From positions 1-64,000 of the forward strand of contig CAZUAQ010000024.1 in NCBI GenBank assembly GCA_964618455.1: a stretch of DNA of 64,000 nucleotides, read 5' to 3'. A program made the translations under genes and the position numbers. Under the pieces are notes generated by a model. That model was given only the letters and a program-made list of their open reading frames with translations, made no database searches and was not told the DNA's origin. Shown here piece after piece: positions 1 through 10,982 of the stretch; position 1 is the stretch's first letter; every line of letters begins with the position of its first letter. The DNA is from CAZUAQ01 sp964618455 (GTDB lineage: Bacteria > Planctomycetota > Phycisphaerae > UBA1845 > PWPN01).

Positions 1-30
1 GCCAAGAGATCCCCATCTATCGGCAAAAAG

Positions 31-54
31 AGACCTTCTCACACACGTTCTAAG
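31..54. repeat. Partial copy of a dispersed palindromic repeat
   Basis: The segment TTCTCACACACGTTCTAAG matches 18 of 19 bases of the right arm of the long hairpin at 28281-28342. A more degenerate relative lies at 11217-11253. Only one arm is visible here, and it sits just past the stop codon of the minus-strand barrel gene. It looks like a decayed REP-like element. Confidence 0.45.
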
Positions 55-65
55 ATCCGGCTTCT

Positions 66-1466
66 TCACCACTGCCAGACGAGTTGAAGGCCGTAGATGA
101 TCTTCTCGTAGGTGTAGGGTTCGGCGGCAGTGCCGTTGGCGTTGCGGAAGACCACGTTCGAATGGGCATCGGTGAACTGGACGACACCCTGGAGTGTCAT
201 GTCGCCGAGTTCGGGGTGTTCCATCAGCTTCTGCGAGAGCCCCAGCGAGTAGATGGCAATCACGTCGTCACGGCGGTCGCCGGTGGCATCGAGCAGGCTC
301 GGGTCGAGGTAATCGCCGAATTGCCACTGCATGCCGAAGTAGGCGTTGAGCGGCAGGTCCTTGATCAGCAGGTACTCCCCCGGGCTCGCCGGGTTCACCA
401 GCGGCACCCCCACGTTGAAGAAGAGGTCGTGCTGGCGCCGGTCGAACTCGGTGCCCTTCGTGTGCACGCTCGACCAGAGGTATCCGAGCTTGAGATCCCA
501 GACCCACTGGTCGACCGGCTCCCATAGGAACGTCTGATCCACGCCCACCGAATGAATCACGCCGTCGCGATCGAACTCGGGTGTCGTCTCGAAAAAGAAG
601 TCGCGCCCCTGGAACTGGTAGTACACGCGCGTGCGATTGAGGCGGAACGCTTCCTCGCCGCGCTCCCAGATGTAATCGAGGCTGGGCGTGAGCACGTGAT
701 TGGAGAGGAACGACTCGTTTCCCAGGAAAGTCATGTCATAGTCATACCGCAGCGCGGCTTCGTAGTTCCGGGCGAAGCGGCGGGCGTAGAGAACGCTCGC
801 GCCGTAGTCCTGGTAATCGAACTCGTCGATGGAGTGGTGCCAGCTGTGCCCGAGACGTACACCCGTGGCGAGCGTCTGCACGGCGGTGGCGATGGGGGCG
901 TACTCGGCCGAGAGGCTGGAGGCGAACTTCTGATCCGATGTACCGGTGACGTCGCCGACGAAGCCGGTCACGCCGACGATGTTGTCGCCAAGGTAGGTGA
1001 CGTTCGTGTCGTAAGCGTGGCCGAGCGACAGCGACATGCTGAAGACCTGCCGCCGGGCCTGGCGGCGCTGCTCGCGGATCCTGGCGGCCAGTTCAGGATC
1101 GGGATCGCCGAGGGAGACCAGCACGTCGAGGGCGTGATCGTAGCACTCCATCGCCTCGTACGGATCCTGAAGCTGGGCATGGGCGGTCCCGCGGTAGAAC
1201 CACATCCAGGGGTTGTCCGGCTCGGCAGCTTCGACCGGCTTGAGGGCATCCAGCGCCTGGCGCGGTCGGCCGACATGAAGCCACTGCGCGGCCGACTCCA
1301 ACGCCGCCACAGTGTCGGTCACGGCTTCATTCTCGCCGACATCGGTCGCCGAAGCCGGTTGGGCGTAGACCGCACCGCTTGCCACGCACACGAGAAAGAG
1401 ATACATAACGCGTCGCGCTGCCGAAAAAACGCGGATGGGGTTTGTGATAAAGCTGCAATGCCGCAT
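66..1466 (-). CDS. TPR and outer-membrane beta-barrel protein
   Basis: Probable outer-membrane protein of about 466 residues. The N-terminus has an arginine-containing n-region, a hydrophobic core and an A-Y-A-Q cleavage site, so I chose the ATG at 1466; the ATG at 1406 would leave no positively charged n-region. Next come one or two TPR-like repeats (about residues 50-135), then an aromatic-rich region with alternating polar and hydrophobic strands opening with GHAYDTNVTYLG. It ends in LVWQW, a terminal aromatic of the kind used as a barrel assembly signal. The layout resembles TPR-plus-porin proteins such as surface lipoprotein assembly modifiers, but family membership is not proven. No substrate can be inferred. 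Confidence 0.7.
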   Translation of the reverse strand: MRHCSFITNPIRVFSAARRVMYLFLVCVASGAVYAQPASATDVGENEAVTDTVAALESAAQWLHVGRPRQALDALKPVEAAEPDNPWMWFYRGTAHAQLQDPYEAMECYDHALDVLVSLGDPDPELAARIREQRRQARRQVFSMSLSLGHAYDTNVTYLGDNIVGVTGFVGDVTGTSDQKFASSLSAEYAPIATAVQTLATGVRLGHSWHHSIDEFDYQDYGASVLYARRFARNYEAALRYDYDMTFLGNESFLSNHVLTPSLDYIWERGEEAFRLNRTRVYYQFQGRDFFFETTPEFDRDGVIHSVGVDQTFLWEPVDQWVWDLKLGYLWSSVHTKGTEFDRRQHDLFFNVGVPLVNPASPGEYLLIKDLPLNAYFGMQWQFGDYLDPSLLDATGDRRDDVIAIYSLGLSQKLMEHPELGDMTLQGVVQFTDAHSNVVFRNANGTAAEPYTYEKIIYGLQLVWQW

Positions 1467-1635
1467 GGTCGGTGTCCCGATGACTGAATGGTCGGAGACA
1501 CGATAACCGCACCGCCGGGGGTGCTTCAACCGGGAATATCGATTTGTGAGCCCGGGCACGGTGGGATAGGCTGGTGGATGCAAGCGAAGGTGGCGGGTGT
1601 AGGGATGTCCCGCGTACGAGCGGCAGGAGGCTGTG

Positions 1636-2544
1636 ATGGACTGGGAACACTACGCGATCTATTCCGGCGTCATCGTCAGCGGCGGCGTGGCCATCACATG
1701 GTGGCTGACTCATCGAATCCGCGTGACGCAGCGCAAGCTGACACGCAATATCGAGAGCGTCAAGCGATTCGAGGCGGTGTCCACGAATTCCCCGGTGGAT
1801 GACCCGACCGCGATGGCCCGGGAGCGCGGATTAGAGAGTATCGCGACGCGTTTCACGCTGGTCCGCCGGATATTCCTGCCGGCGGTGCTGCTCTTCACCC
1901 TGGCTCTGCTGGTCCTGCCGCTGCTGGAGTCGGTGAACGCCGTCTACATCTCCCTGCTGGTGGCGGTGGTGGCGGTGGTCGTCAGTATCGCCGCCCGGCC
2001 GCTGCTCGAAAACCTCTTCGCCGGGATCGTGCTCTCCTTCTCGCAACCCGTCCGCATCGGCGACACGGTCAAAGTCGACGAGCACTACGGCACCGTCGAG
2101 GACATCTCCATCACGCACGTGACCATCAAGATCTGGGACTGGCGGCGCTACATGGTGCCGCACAGCCTGATGCTCAACCGCGAGTTCATCAACTACTCGC
2201 TGGTCGATCGCTACCAGTGGGCGCATGTGGAGTTCTGGGTCGCCCCCGAGTCGGACCTGGACCAGGTGCGTGCCATCGCCGAGGCGGCGCCGAAAGACAG
2301 CAGCCACTTCGCCGGGCATGAAGATCCGCGCTTCTGGGTCATGGAGATGGGTAAGGAGGGCATTCGCTGCTGGGTAGCGGCATGGGCCAATACGCCGTTC
2401 GCCGCCTGGCAGCTCAAGCACGATACGCACATGGAACTCATTCGCCGCTTCCGCGATGCCGGCATCCGCACGCACGTCCATCGCGTGGAGTGGCAGAGCG
2501 ACGGAGGACCATTCGCGTCCGGAGGTTCGAAGACCCACTCATGA
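1636..2544 (+). CDS. MscS-family mechanosensitive ion channel
   Basis: Small-conductance mechanosensitive channel of about 302 residues, expected in the cytoplasmic membrane as an osmotic safety valve. An N-terminal helix (about 7-27) is followed by two more membrane helices (about 80-120). The signature ENLFAGIVLSFSQPVRIGD and the beta-domain stretch VKVDEHYGTVEDISITHVTI mark the pore-lining end and the start of the MscS beta domain. ATG 1636 follows AGGAGG at 1625-1630; a GTG three bases earlier is possible. The gene is divergent from the barrel gene upstream. Family assignment is firm; the gating ion is unknown. Confidence 0.88.
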   Translation: MDWEHYAIYSGVIVSGGVAITWWLTHRIRVTQRKLTRNIESVKRFEAVSTNSPVDDPTAMARERGLESIATRFTLVRRIFLPAVLLFTLALLVLPLLESVNAVYISLLVAVVAVVVSIAARPLLENLFAGIVLSFSQPVRIGDTVKVDEHYGTVEDISITHVTIKIWDWRRYMVPHSLMLNREFINYSLVDRYQWAHVEFWVAPESDLDQVRAIAEAAPKDSSHFAGHEDPRFWVMEMGKEGIRCWVAAWANTPFAAWQLKHDTHMELIRRFRDAGIRTHVHRVEWQSDGGPFASGGSKTHS

Positions 2545-2647
2545 TGGATTCGGCCATCCCGGCGAGTTCGTCTCGTGTTTCGAGGCAGTGATGTCCTCTG
2601 CTCGTGCAGAACTGCCTCGCGTGTCGTCTGCGAAACACTCCAATCAG

Positions 2648-4252
2648 CTATTCCTCGTCGGGGAGTTCGATCGCGAACTGGTCCTCCTCGGCTTCCCCCA
2701 GGGTTTCGAGTTGAGGAGAGGCCAATCCGTCATTCAGGATCGTTTCGCGCATGCGCTTGTCGCCGTAGTTCTGCAGCAGCAACGAAATCCGTGCATCTTC
2801 GCCCGATTTCAGCATCTTGCGATAAACACTCCAGAAGGCTTCGTTGATGGCAATTTTTCCGTCGCCGTTCTGATCGTTCTCGGCACGTTCCATTTCGGGC
2901 CAGAGGGAGTCAAGCGCGGAATTGAAGGCAATGTTATCGCGATCCGTGGAAGCCAGGACGACGGCGTCACACTTGTCGCGCAGTGCCGTGATGAACTTTC
3001 CGCCATAGCAGGAATCGATGATCAGGAGATTGTTTTTCGCGGGTAATCGGGAAAGATACTCGCCAAGCATCTGACTGGTGAATTCGCCATCGTACACTTT
3101 GATCGAACCAGACCCATACTTCGATCCATGGCCGTTGATGTAGAAGATGAATTTGTCCTGCTCGCGAATGCCTTCTCGAAGAAGCGAGAAAGCCCGGCGA
3201 ATGGTCTCCAGGGAGCCTTGCTTGTGTCGAAGAATAAATTGATTGGACTTGGCCACCCCCATTTTCTCGAAGCAGTCAACCATTCGCGGTTCACTCCTGG
3301 ACGGAATCATATCAATGATCAGGGAATAAGTCTGGGGTCCCTTGGGCAGGGGATTCGCGGACAGGGCACTCATGGTCGCGATGGGATTCACCGCGGCATT
3401 TTTCGGGTTCAGGATACGCTGCATGGCCAACTGGGCGGAACCGGGAACCAGAATGATGATCCAGGCGGCAAGCACGCTGAAGCCGAGGGCCGTTCCCAAA
3501 AGTCTTGGAAAGATAAAGCGGACATGTTGCGACAGGCTCGCGCTGGCCCAGAGCCAGGTGAACCACGCCCCCGCGCCCACGAGGCCCAATGCGATGCTCA
3601 ACATCGCGACTTCAGGCGTGCCGAGGAGCCGGAAGAGGCTCGCCATAAGGCAGAGCAGCACGCCGATGATCGGCCACCACGCCGAGGAATAATGAACCGC
3701 GGCAGGGACGAACTCCAATCGGCGCCGCCACACGCCATTCAAAGCCATGCAGACCGCCCACAGCAATCCGGCCAGGAACGTGCCGGCAAGCAGCGTACCC
3801 AGCACGGTGGTGATCAGCGAGAAGACCAGGGCCAGGGGGACGGAGTTGCCGCCATGTCTGTTGATCAGGGCAATTGCGATTCCCAGGGGGATGGAGGTGA
3901 GCAGGATCGACCGCTTGGCGAAACTTCGGGATTCGGGTGTGGTGGGGACCAGGGCGGTGCGCGTCAGCGTGCGATCATCCCATGACAGAATCTTGAATGC
4001 ACACTCGAGCCAGGTCTTCCAGGAGGGTTGCGAGCTCCATGTCGTGGGATCGCGATATCCGGAGACCAGTTGGAGTCCGCACTCCGGGCAACGGTCAACG
4101 ATCTGTCCCTGGATATGGTAGCCGCAACTGATGCAGCCGCCTGGGTTCTCGATCTCAGAAGTGGCGTTCGGCGAAGCGGCGGTGCAGGCCGAATGGAGAC
4201 CGAGCGTTTTCTTTCGATGCAGAAGTCGCCCTAATGAAGATTGGTCACTCAT
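2648..4252 (-). CDS. Membrane protein with zinc ribbon, C13 caspase-like peptidase domain and EF-hand
   Basis: About 534 residues from ATG 4252. The N-terminus has a CxxC...CxxC zinc ribbon (Cys 40, 43, 55, 58). About five hydrophobic segments follow (roughly 114-131, 138-168, 193-209, 214-235, 251-270). The C-terminal domain carries YINGHGS (His 375) and IIDSCYGG (Cys 415), the His-Gly and Asp-Ser-Cys pair of clan CD cysteine peptidases, closest to legumain-type C13. Between the catalytic core and the C-terminus lies an EF-hand loop, DQNGDGKIAINE (about 460-471), which suggests calcium control. Neither substrate nor membrane topology of the protease domain is known. No clear ribosome-binding site precedes the ATG. 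Confidence 0.8.
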   Translation of the reverse strand: MSDQSSLGRLLHRKKTLGLHSACTAASPNATSEIENPGGCISCGYHIQGQIVDRCPECGLQLVSGYRDPTTWSSQPSWKTWLECAFKILSWDDRTLTRTALVPTTPESRSFAKRSILLTSIPLGIAIALINRHGGNSVPLALVFSLITTVLGTLLAGTFLAGLLWAVCMALNGVWRRRLEFVPAAVHYSSAWWPIIGVLLCLMASLFRLLGTPEVAMLSIALGLVGAGAWFTWLWASASLSQHVRFIFPRLLGTALGFSVLAAWIIILVPGSAQLAMQRILNPKNAAVNPIATMSALSANPLPKGPQTYSLIIDMIPSRSEPRMVDCFEKMGVAKSNQFILRHKQGSLETIRRAFSLLREGIREQDKFIFYINGHGSKYGSGSIKVYDGEFTSQMLGEYLSRLPAKNNLLIIDSCYGGKFITALRDKCDAVVLASTDRDNIAFNSALDSLWPEMERAENDQNGDGKIAINEAFWSVYRKMLKSGEDARISLLLQNYGDKRMRETILNDGLASPQLETLGEAEEDQFAIELPDEE

Positions 4253-4506
4253 ACTTCTGTCAAGCACCCCCGTGATACAGTCACATGAGCCTTCTGGAGA
4301 TTGTTCATGTCCCAGCAAGCACGCAACGCCCATGTTATGGTTTTCCCGCCGTCAGACGCCGATGGAAGTCAGCCCCTCGGCGATGCGAGCAGGAAATGCC
4401 AAGAAGCCAATGACTGGCAGGATACTCCTAATGAATATATCCGGGGATCGCCCTCCGGGCCAGCGAAATCCGCACCGCCGGTGGGGGCATCACGAATGGG
4501 CTCGCC

Positions 4507-4535
4507 TTGCCGAGGGCCGATAGCCTTCCTAGACT
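4507..4535 (+). promoter_or_regulatory. Candidate thiC promoter
   Basis: TTGCCG at 4507-4512, a 17-base spacer and TAGACT at 4530-4535 each match the sigma-70 consensus at four of six positions. Transcription would start about 4542, just before the first conserved riboswitch bases, which is where a riboswitch leader should begin. It is supported by position and spacing only. Confidence 0.4.
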
Positions 4536-4544
4536 ATGTTTATC

Positions 4545-4697
4545 GCCGGGGGTGGCCGGGATTGGGCCGGCCTGAGACGGGCGGAGCGTTTGTCCGCCGG
4601 ACCCTTGGAACCTGATCAGTAGCGTCGATCGCTGGACCTTGCCCGCGTGCGTGGGGGTGAAAAGGTGAGTGATCGGCTGAAACTGCGTAGGGAAGGC
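4545..4697 (+). promoter_or_regulatory. TPP riboswitch (THI element) upstream of thiC
   Basis: The conserved blocks occur in canonical order: GGGGGTG near 4547, CTGAGA at 4572-4577, ACCCTTGGAACCTGATC at 4601-4617 and GCGTAGGGAAG at 4685-4695. These bind thiamine pyrophosphate and normally turn off thiamine synthesis genes. Between the third and fourth blocks lie about 67 bases instead of the usual 20 or so. They can fold as an extra stem (AGC-CGATC pairing with GATCG-GCT), so the P4/P5 arm is enlarged. The ThiC start codon lies about 100 bases further on, leaving room for an expression platform. Confidence 0.92.
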
Positions 4698-4799
4698 GAT
4701 GCATTCCGCCCAGACTTCACACCGGCCGGTGCATCCCTCATACGCAAAGCACAACCACGATTATCAGCATACCCATTCGTGCGGAAAGGACGGAGGTCC

Positions 4800-6686
<1,887 letters not shown>

Positions 6687-6780
6687 TGGCTAAAGGGCAA
6701 CGTCGAGGTATCCGTCATCGAGCAAGAGGACCACGGCGCGATCCGTCCGCATCGCGGTTGCCGGGACCGAATGTCGTCGA

Positions 6781-7122
6781 TCAGACCTGTTGCTGCGTCG
6801 GCATACCCATGACCGGGAACGCGCTTTGCCGGGGCATTTCGATTTCGAGTTCGATGCCGCCGGCAATAGTGACCACCACGTTATAAACGGCCGCGACGAT
6901 GATTCCGCCGATGAAGCCGATGGCCCCATAGAGGAGCGGTACCATCACCACCGCCGCTACGCCGAACAGCATCGGTGATAATCCACCGCCACCCCCCTGA
7001 AGGCCGGATCCCAGAAGTGCGACCATGGTAATGAGAAATCCCGCGATCAGACGCAGAATCGCGTAAAGCACGCCGAACACCTTTCCGACCGATAGAACGC
7101 CCACTCGTTTGATAATGGCCAT
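6781..7122 (-). CDS. Small two-helix membrane protein (DUF3566-like)
   Basis: About 113 residues. It opens with MAIIKRVGVLSVGKVFGVLY, followed by two long hydrophobic helices separated by a glycine-rich turn (GLQGGGGGLS), and the second helix runs into a short acidic C-terminal part (GGIELEIEMP). The pattern resembles short DUF3566-type membrane proteins, whose function is unknown. ATG 7122 has GGGAGG eight bases upstream. It lies downstream of citrate synthase on the same strand, but a strong terminator separates them, so it is probably transcribed alone. Confidence 0.65.
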   Translation of the reverse strand: MAIIKRVGVLSVGKVFGVLYAILRLIAGFLITMVALLGSGLQGGGGGLSPMLFGVAAVVMVPLLYGAIGFIGGIIVAAVYNVVVTIAGGIELEIEMPRQSAFPVMGMPTQQQV

Positions 7123-7241
7123 GCGAGAAGCCTCCCGTGAAGGGTATGAACAGGACCGCGAGGATATCCAGACAAAGCCATCATAAGGTAAAGCTATACG
7201 GGTGGGTATCGTGCTGGCAGGTAGGGAGCATCCCCGGGAAA

Positions 7242-7284
7242 AGAAAGAAAAACGGCCGCTGCGAAAATCGTGTCGCGCGGCCGT
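7242..7284 (-). terminator. Rho-independent terminator of citrate synthase
   Basis: Read on the minus strand, an 8-bp perfect stem (ACGGCCGC, 7277-7284, with GCGGCCGT, 7252-7259) encloses a loop of 17 bases and is followed by a T-rich run (TTTTTCTTTCTTTT) at about 7251-7238. It lies just downstream of the gltA stop codon. Confidence 0.75.
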
Positions 7285-7331
7285 GCATTGAGTCGAAAGG
7301 AAAAATGTGCTCACCGGTCGTGCCGGATTCC

Positions 7332-8624
7332 TCAATCGCGCTGATCGATCGGCACGTAATCGCGATGCGTCGCGCCCTGGTAGACCTGTCGCGGGCGGTT
7401 GATCCGCGCCTTGGGATTGAGATGCACCTCGCGCCAGTTGGCAATCCATCCGGGCATGCGGCCGATGGCAAACAGCACGGTAAACATGTTCACCGGTATG
7501 CCGATGGCCCGCATGATGATGCCGCTGTAGAAATCGACGTTCGGGTACAACTTCCGCTCGACGAAGTACTCGTCCTTGAGCGCCACCTCCTCCAGGTGCT
7601 TGGCGATGTCCAGCAGCGGATCGCTGACGCCCAGCTTGTCGAGCACCTCGTCGCACGCCTTCTTGATGATCTTGGCGCGCGGATCGAAGTTCTTGTAAAC
7701 GCGATGGCCGAAGCCCATCAAGCGCGTCTTGGAGTCCTTGTCCTTCACCTTGGTGATGAATCTCGACACATCCTCATCGCTCTCATGGATCTGTGTGAGC
7801 ATCTGGATGACTGCCTGGTTGGCACCGCCATGCAGCGGGCCCCACAGGGCACAGACGCCCGCCGCCACCGACGCGTACAGGTTCGCCTGGCTCGAGCCGA
7901 CCATGCGCACCGTTGATGTCGAGCAGTTCTGCTCGTGATCGGCGTGAAGTATCAGGATCTGCTTGAGCGCCTGGACGACTTCCTTCGCCGGCTCGTAGTA
8001 GTGGTTCGGCAGACTGAACATCATGTGCAGAAAGTTCGGCACGTACTGGAGATCGTACCGCGGGTACATCATGGGATGGCCGATCGACTTCTTGTAGCTG
8101 GCGGCGGCGATCGTGCGGACCTTGCTCAGCAGCCGGGCAGAGGCTTCCATGAAGTGATCGTCATCCTCCGGCTGCATCAACGTGGGCTGGAAGCAGCTCA
8201 TCGCGTTAATCATGGCCGAGAGGACCGCCATCGGGTGCGCGTTCGGCGGAAATCCCTCGAAGTGGTGACGCATGTCCTCGTGAAGAAACTCGTACTCGTT
8301 GAGCAGGTGGCGGAAGTCGAGCAGATTTTTCTCCGAGGGCAGCTCGCCGTAGATCAGGAGATACGCGGTCTCGACGAAAGTCGACTTTTCGGCCAGTTGC
8401 TCGATTGGATAACCCCGGTAGCGCAGGATCCCCTTTTCACCATCAATATAGGTGATACTGCTCTGGCAGGAACCGGTGTTGCCGTACCCGTCGTCCAGCG
8501 TGATCCACCCGGTCTGGTTCCGGAGATTCGAGATGTCGATCCCGACCTCGTTTTCCGTGCCGACCACCACTGGAAGCTCGATCTCTTTGCCGTCGTATGT
8601 CAGTGTGGCTTTCTTGTCAGACAT
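7332..8624 (-). CDS. gltA: Citrate synthase
   Basis: Catalyses oxaloacetate plus acetyl-CoA to citrate, the entry step of the TCA cycle; cytosolic. About 430 residues, typical of the hexameric bacterial type with its N-terminal beta domain (about 1-45). Catalytic elements are visible: HADHEQNCSTSTVRMVGSS (first His), GFGHRVYKNFDPRA (second His and substrate-binding Arg) and NVDFYSG (catalytic Asp). ATG 8624 has AAGGAAG eight bases upstream; an in-frame GTG at 8630 overlaps that site and is less likely. It is monocistronic, judging from the terminator downstream. Confidence 0.96.
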   Translation of the reverse strand: MSDKKATLTYDGKEIELPVVVGTENEVGIDISNLRNQTGWITLDDGYGNTGSCQSSITYIDGEKGILRYRGYPIEQLAEKSTFVETAYLLIYGELPSEKNLLDFRHLLNEYEFLHEDMRHHFEGFPPNAHPMAVLSAMINAMSCFQPTLMQPEDDDHFMEASARLLSKVRTIAAASYKKSIGHPMMYPRYDLQYVPNFLHMMFSLPNHYYEPAKEVVQALKQILILHADHEQNCSTSTVRMVGSSQANLYASVAAGVCALWGPLHGGANQAVIQMLTQIHESDEDVSRFITKVKDKDSKTRLMGFGHRVYKNFDPRAKIIKKACDEVLDKLGVSDPLLDIAKHLEEVALKDEYFVERKLYPNVDFYSGIIMRAIGIPVNMFTVLFAIGRMPGWIANWREVHLNPKARINRPRQVYQGATHRDYVPIDQRD

Positions 8625-8840
8625 CTTCACGTCTTCCTTTGCTTAAAGTCATCTGAAGCCGGACGCCTTGAAAAAGGCTTGGGCGCCTTCCTTGAATCCT
8701 ACTCCTGAAGTCGGGAACGCCGGTGTAAGGTCCTGATCGCCTCGAGGGACGTGCCGACACGACCTGCGGGATCGTTGACGCCGTACGGAAGGTTCGAAAC
8801 CGCTCGGCCTATCATAGCCCAAAGGACCGGGGTTGGGAAT

Positions 8841-9683
8841 TCAGCGCCGCTCCCCGCCTGCGTGGCATGCAACGCCCCTGACGGCATCGAGGAGTCGGTT
8901 TTTCACCTTCGGGCAGGAGGAGATGACCTCGAAACTCCGGGCGCTGGACGGGCACTGCCAGCGGGCGGACTTCACGGTTCTTCCCCCTGTCAGGACACAC
9001 CAGAACGGGAGTTTCCGCTCCCCGATGTTGAGGGGATGCCCGAGATGCCGGTCCGCGCGATCCTCGGGACTCTCCATCTGTGCGTTTCCCGCCGCCAGGG
9101 TGCGCAGGAAGCTCAGGCGTTCCCGCCGGTGGCGAAACTCGAACCGCAGGCTCCCGGCGGAGAGTTCCTGCTGCTCGAGCAGGAAGCCGCCCGGGACCGT
9201 CCAGGTGAACCCGAAAACCGACCATCGCGTCGCCTGATCCGCGGGTTGGTCGTCCAGGCGGTCCAGGCCTGACTCGTCCGAGTGCGTCTCGCGTTCAGGC
9301 GGACCGTGCCATCGGCAGTGCAGCAAACGCTTCGACCTGCGGCTAAGCAGCATGCATTCATGGATTCGGCAAGAGCCGCTCGCCGAGCGCGACTGCGAGA
9401 ATGGAAAGGGGGGATCATGGCGATGCAGGGCCCCCCATTCGGTCCGGTCGTCGGTGCCCGTCGTCTTAACACGTCGAAGGTCCAGTCGATCGGGCCGGGG
9501 GAGCGTTCGCCAGCTTAATTCGAGACGAACCCGTTCGAGATCGGCGATGACGAGCGTGCCTTCGCGATGAGAACCTGCGTAGCGCACGGGGTTCCAATTC
9601 GCGGGGACGCGCGCCTGCCATCCCTGCCACCCGATCTGCTGCGGGTGGGGAGAAGTTGCCGAAGGATCATCAGGGCATGCCAT
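8841..9683 (-). CDS. Hypothetical protein
   Basis: About 280 residues, not recognised. The N-terminal part (GWQGWQARVPANWNPVRYAG, then LVIADLERVRLELSW) and a later stretch (RWSVFGFTWTVPGGF) look like strand-rich paired repeats in which a tryptophan-rich segment is followed by a basic helix. No signal peptide or membrane helix. No ribosome-binding site is apparent before the ATG at 9683, so the start is uncertain. It is the longest frame here, on the same strand as its neighbours, and its internal repeat of W-x-VP-type strands argues for a real protein. Confidence 0.5.
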   Translation of the reverse strand: MACPDDPSATSPHPQQIGWQGWQARVPANWNPVRYAGSHREGTLVIADLERVRLELSWRTLPRPDRLDLRRVKTTGTDDRTEWGALHRHDPPFPFSQSRSASGSCRIHECMLLSRRSKRLLHCRWHGPPERETHSDESGLDRLDDQPADQATRWSVFGFTWTVPGGFLLEQQELSAGSLRFEFRHRRERLSFLRTLAAGNAQMESPEDRADRHLGHPLNIGERKLPFWCVLTGGRTVKSARWQCPSSARSFEVISSCPKVKNRLLDAVRGVACHAGGERR

Positions 9684-9724
9684 GGAAGAAGTGGCTGTCG
9701 ATCAGCCGCTCAAGGCCGGTGGAA

Positions 9725-9907
9725 TCAGTCGTCCTCAGGAAACTCCTGTTCACCGACCGCTTCGTTCAGATATTCCTGGAATTCGTTGACTTTGTAGGAA
9801 ATGAAGCAGAACGCGTGATGCAGAGCGAGCCATTCAGGATCGTCGGGATCCCCCTCCGCCTCTTTCCGCAGTTCGTTCAACTTCGCAAGGATGGGTTCAA
9901 CTTTCAT
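9725..9907 (-). CDS. Small acidic hypothetical protein
   Basis: Sixty residues, mostly helical, rich in Glu and Asp and ending in EFPEDD. The middle segment ALHHAFCFISYKVNEFQEYL is amphipathic. AAAGGCG lies five bases before ATG 9907, a good translation signal for so short a frame. It ends about 40 bases before the next minus-strand gene, with which it could be cotranscribed. No known family recognised. Confidence 0.6.
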   Translation of the reverse strand: MKVEPILAKLNELRKEAEGDPDDPEWLALHHAFCFISYKVNEFQEYLNEAVGEQEFPEDD

Positions 9908-10070
9908 GAATCGCCTTTCTTGACGTGCGAGAATGGATCGAGTCGTCCACCGAACCGATGGAGACGCGCCGCCGACCTGAGCGGCAAGCGCGGCGAATCA
10001 TTACAGGCGCGCCGGGCAAGGGTGTCAAGGACGTCCGGCGTTCTCCGGGCGGATTCCAGTCGGGTTCGAG

Positions 10071-10982
10071 CTAGCCGATGGCGGACACACGCGAACGCCT
10101 CGCCGCCTCGCGGGGTGAGGGTGCATGACCGACCGACGCCTCGTACATGATGTGCGGGCTGATCACACCGGACCGTACCATCTGCCGCAACTGGCGTCGC
10201 TGCGCTTTAGTGTAAGCCAGGGCGGCGTTGCCGTTCGGGTCCTCATGAAGGACCGCCGAGTCCTGCCGGTGCGTCAGCACATCGATCATCCGTTCCAGGC
10301 ATTCCTGGCGGTACTCGCGCATCAATTGATCCGAGAGTTTCCAACGGGAGACGACGTACCAGGATTCCATGGCCCGGCGGAGGGAACGTCGCGTGACGAA
10401 TCGATTCATGCGGTAGAAGAGTTTCCAATTGACGGCGAAGGGGAGCCATGTGTCGGTCAGCGTGGCGTGCAGGCGCGATTCATGCTCGGCGAAGACCTGA
10501 TCGAGAATGTCGCGCAGCGCGGCCCAGTAATGCGAACCGATGGTCGAGTCGGCCCGGAGTTCCCAGTACAGGTGGCCGAAGGACATGGTCGAGCGGGTCA
10601 GGGTCATCTGTCGCGGGAGGAACTTGTTGTGCGCCACCGTGTCCGCCGCCAGGTGGGAGAGGTAGCCGTACGCAAAGGCGCGGCCGGGGTCGGAACGCGC
10701 ATCCTCGAGAATGGCGAGGCCCGTTTTCCAGTGGTGGCAGAATTGTTTGACCCGGCTCAGCTTTTTCGCGAGCACGACGTCGGCGGCGATGTTTCCGAAG
10801 AGGTAGTCGCGTGCGTGCTTCTTGAGCAGCACCGCCAGGGCGGCGGGAAGCAACTGCGTCATGGTCAGAAGGTCGGAACCCAGCTTGACGTGCGTGGCCG
10901 GTCCCCACGCCATCGCAAGGGACGGCCCGATGAGGACGATCACTCCCACGAGAATCAGTTGTCGCATGGTAGGAGAACGCAT
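10071..10982 (-). CDS. Secreted zinc-dependent phospholipase C-like protein
   Basis: About 303 residues. After an N-terminal hydrophobic signal (LILVGVIVLIGPSLAMA) the mature protein begins AWGPATHVKLG. The metal-binding pattern of the zinc-dependent phospholipase C / S1-P1 nuclease fold follows: the N-terminal Trp-His region, FGNIAADVV (Asp), FCHHWKTG (His) and YLSHLAADTVAHN (H-x3-D-x3-H). Likely exported and hydrolytic on a phospho-ester; the substrate is unknown. ATG 10982 has AGGA five bases upstream and is preferred over ATG 10967, which lacks such a site. Family call is from motif order. Confidence 0.75.
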   Translation of the reverse strand: MRSPTMRQLILVGVIVLIGPSLAMAWGPATHVKLGSDLLTMTQLLPAALAVLLKKHARDYLFGNIAADVVLAKKLSRVKQFCHHWKTGLAILEDARSDPGRAFAYGYLSHLAADTVAHNKFLPRQMTLTRSTMSFGHLYWELRADSTIGSHYWAALRDILDQVFAEHESRLHATLTDTWLPFAVNWKLFYRMNRFVTRRSLRRAMESWYVVSRWKLSDQLMREYRQECLERMIDVLTHRQDSAVLHEDPNGNAALAYTKAQRRQLRQMVRSGVISPHIMYEASVGHAPSPREAARRSRVSAIG

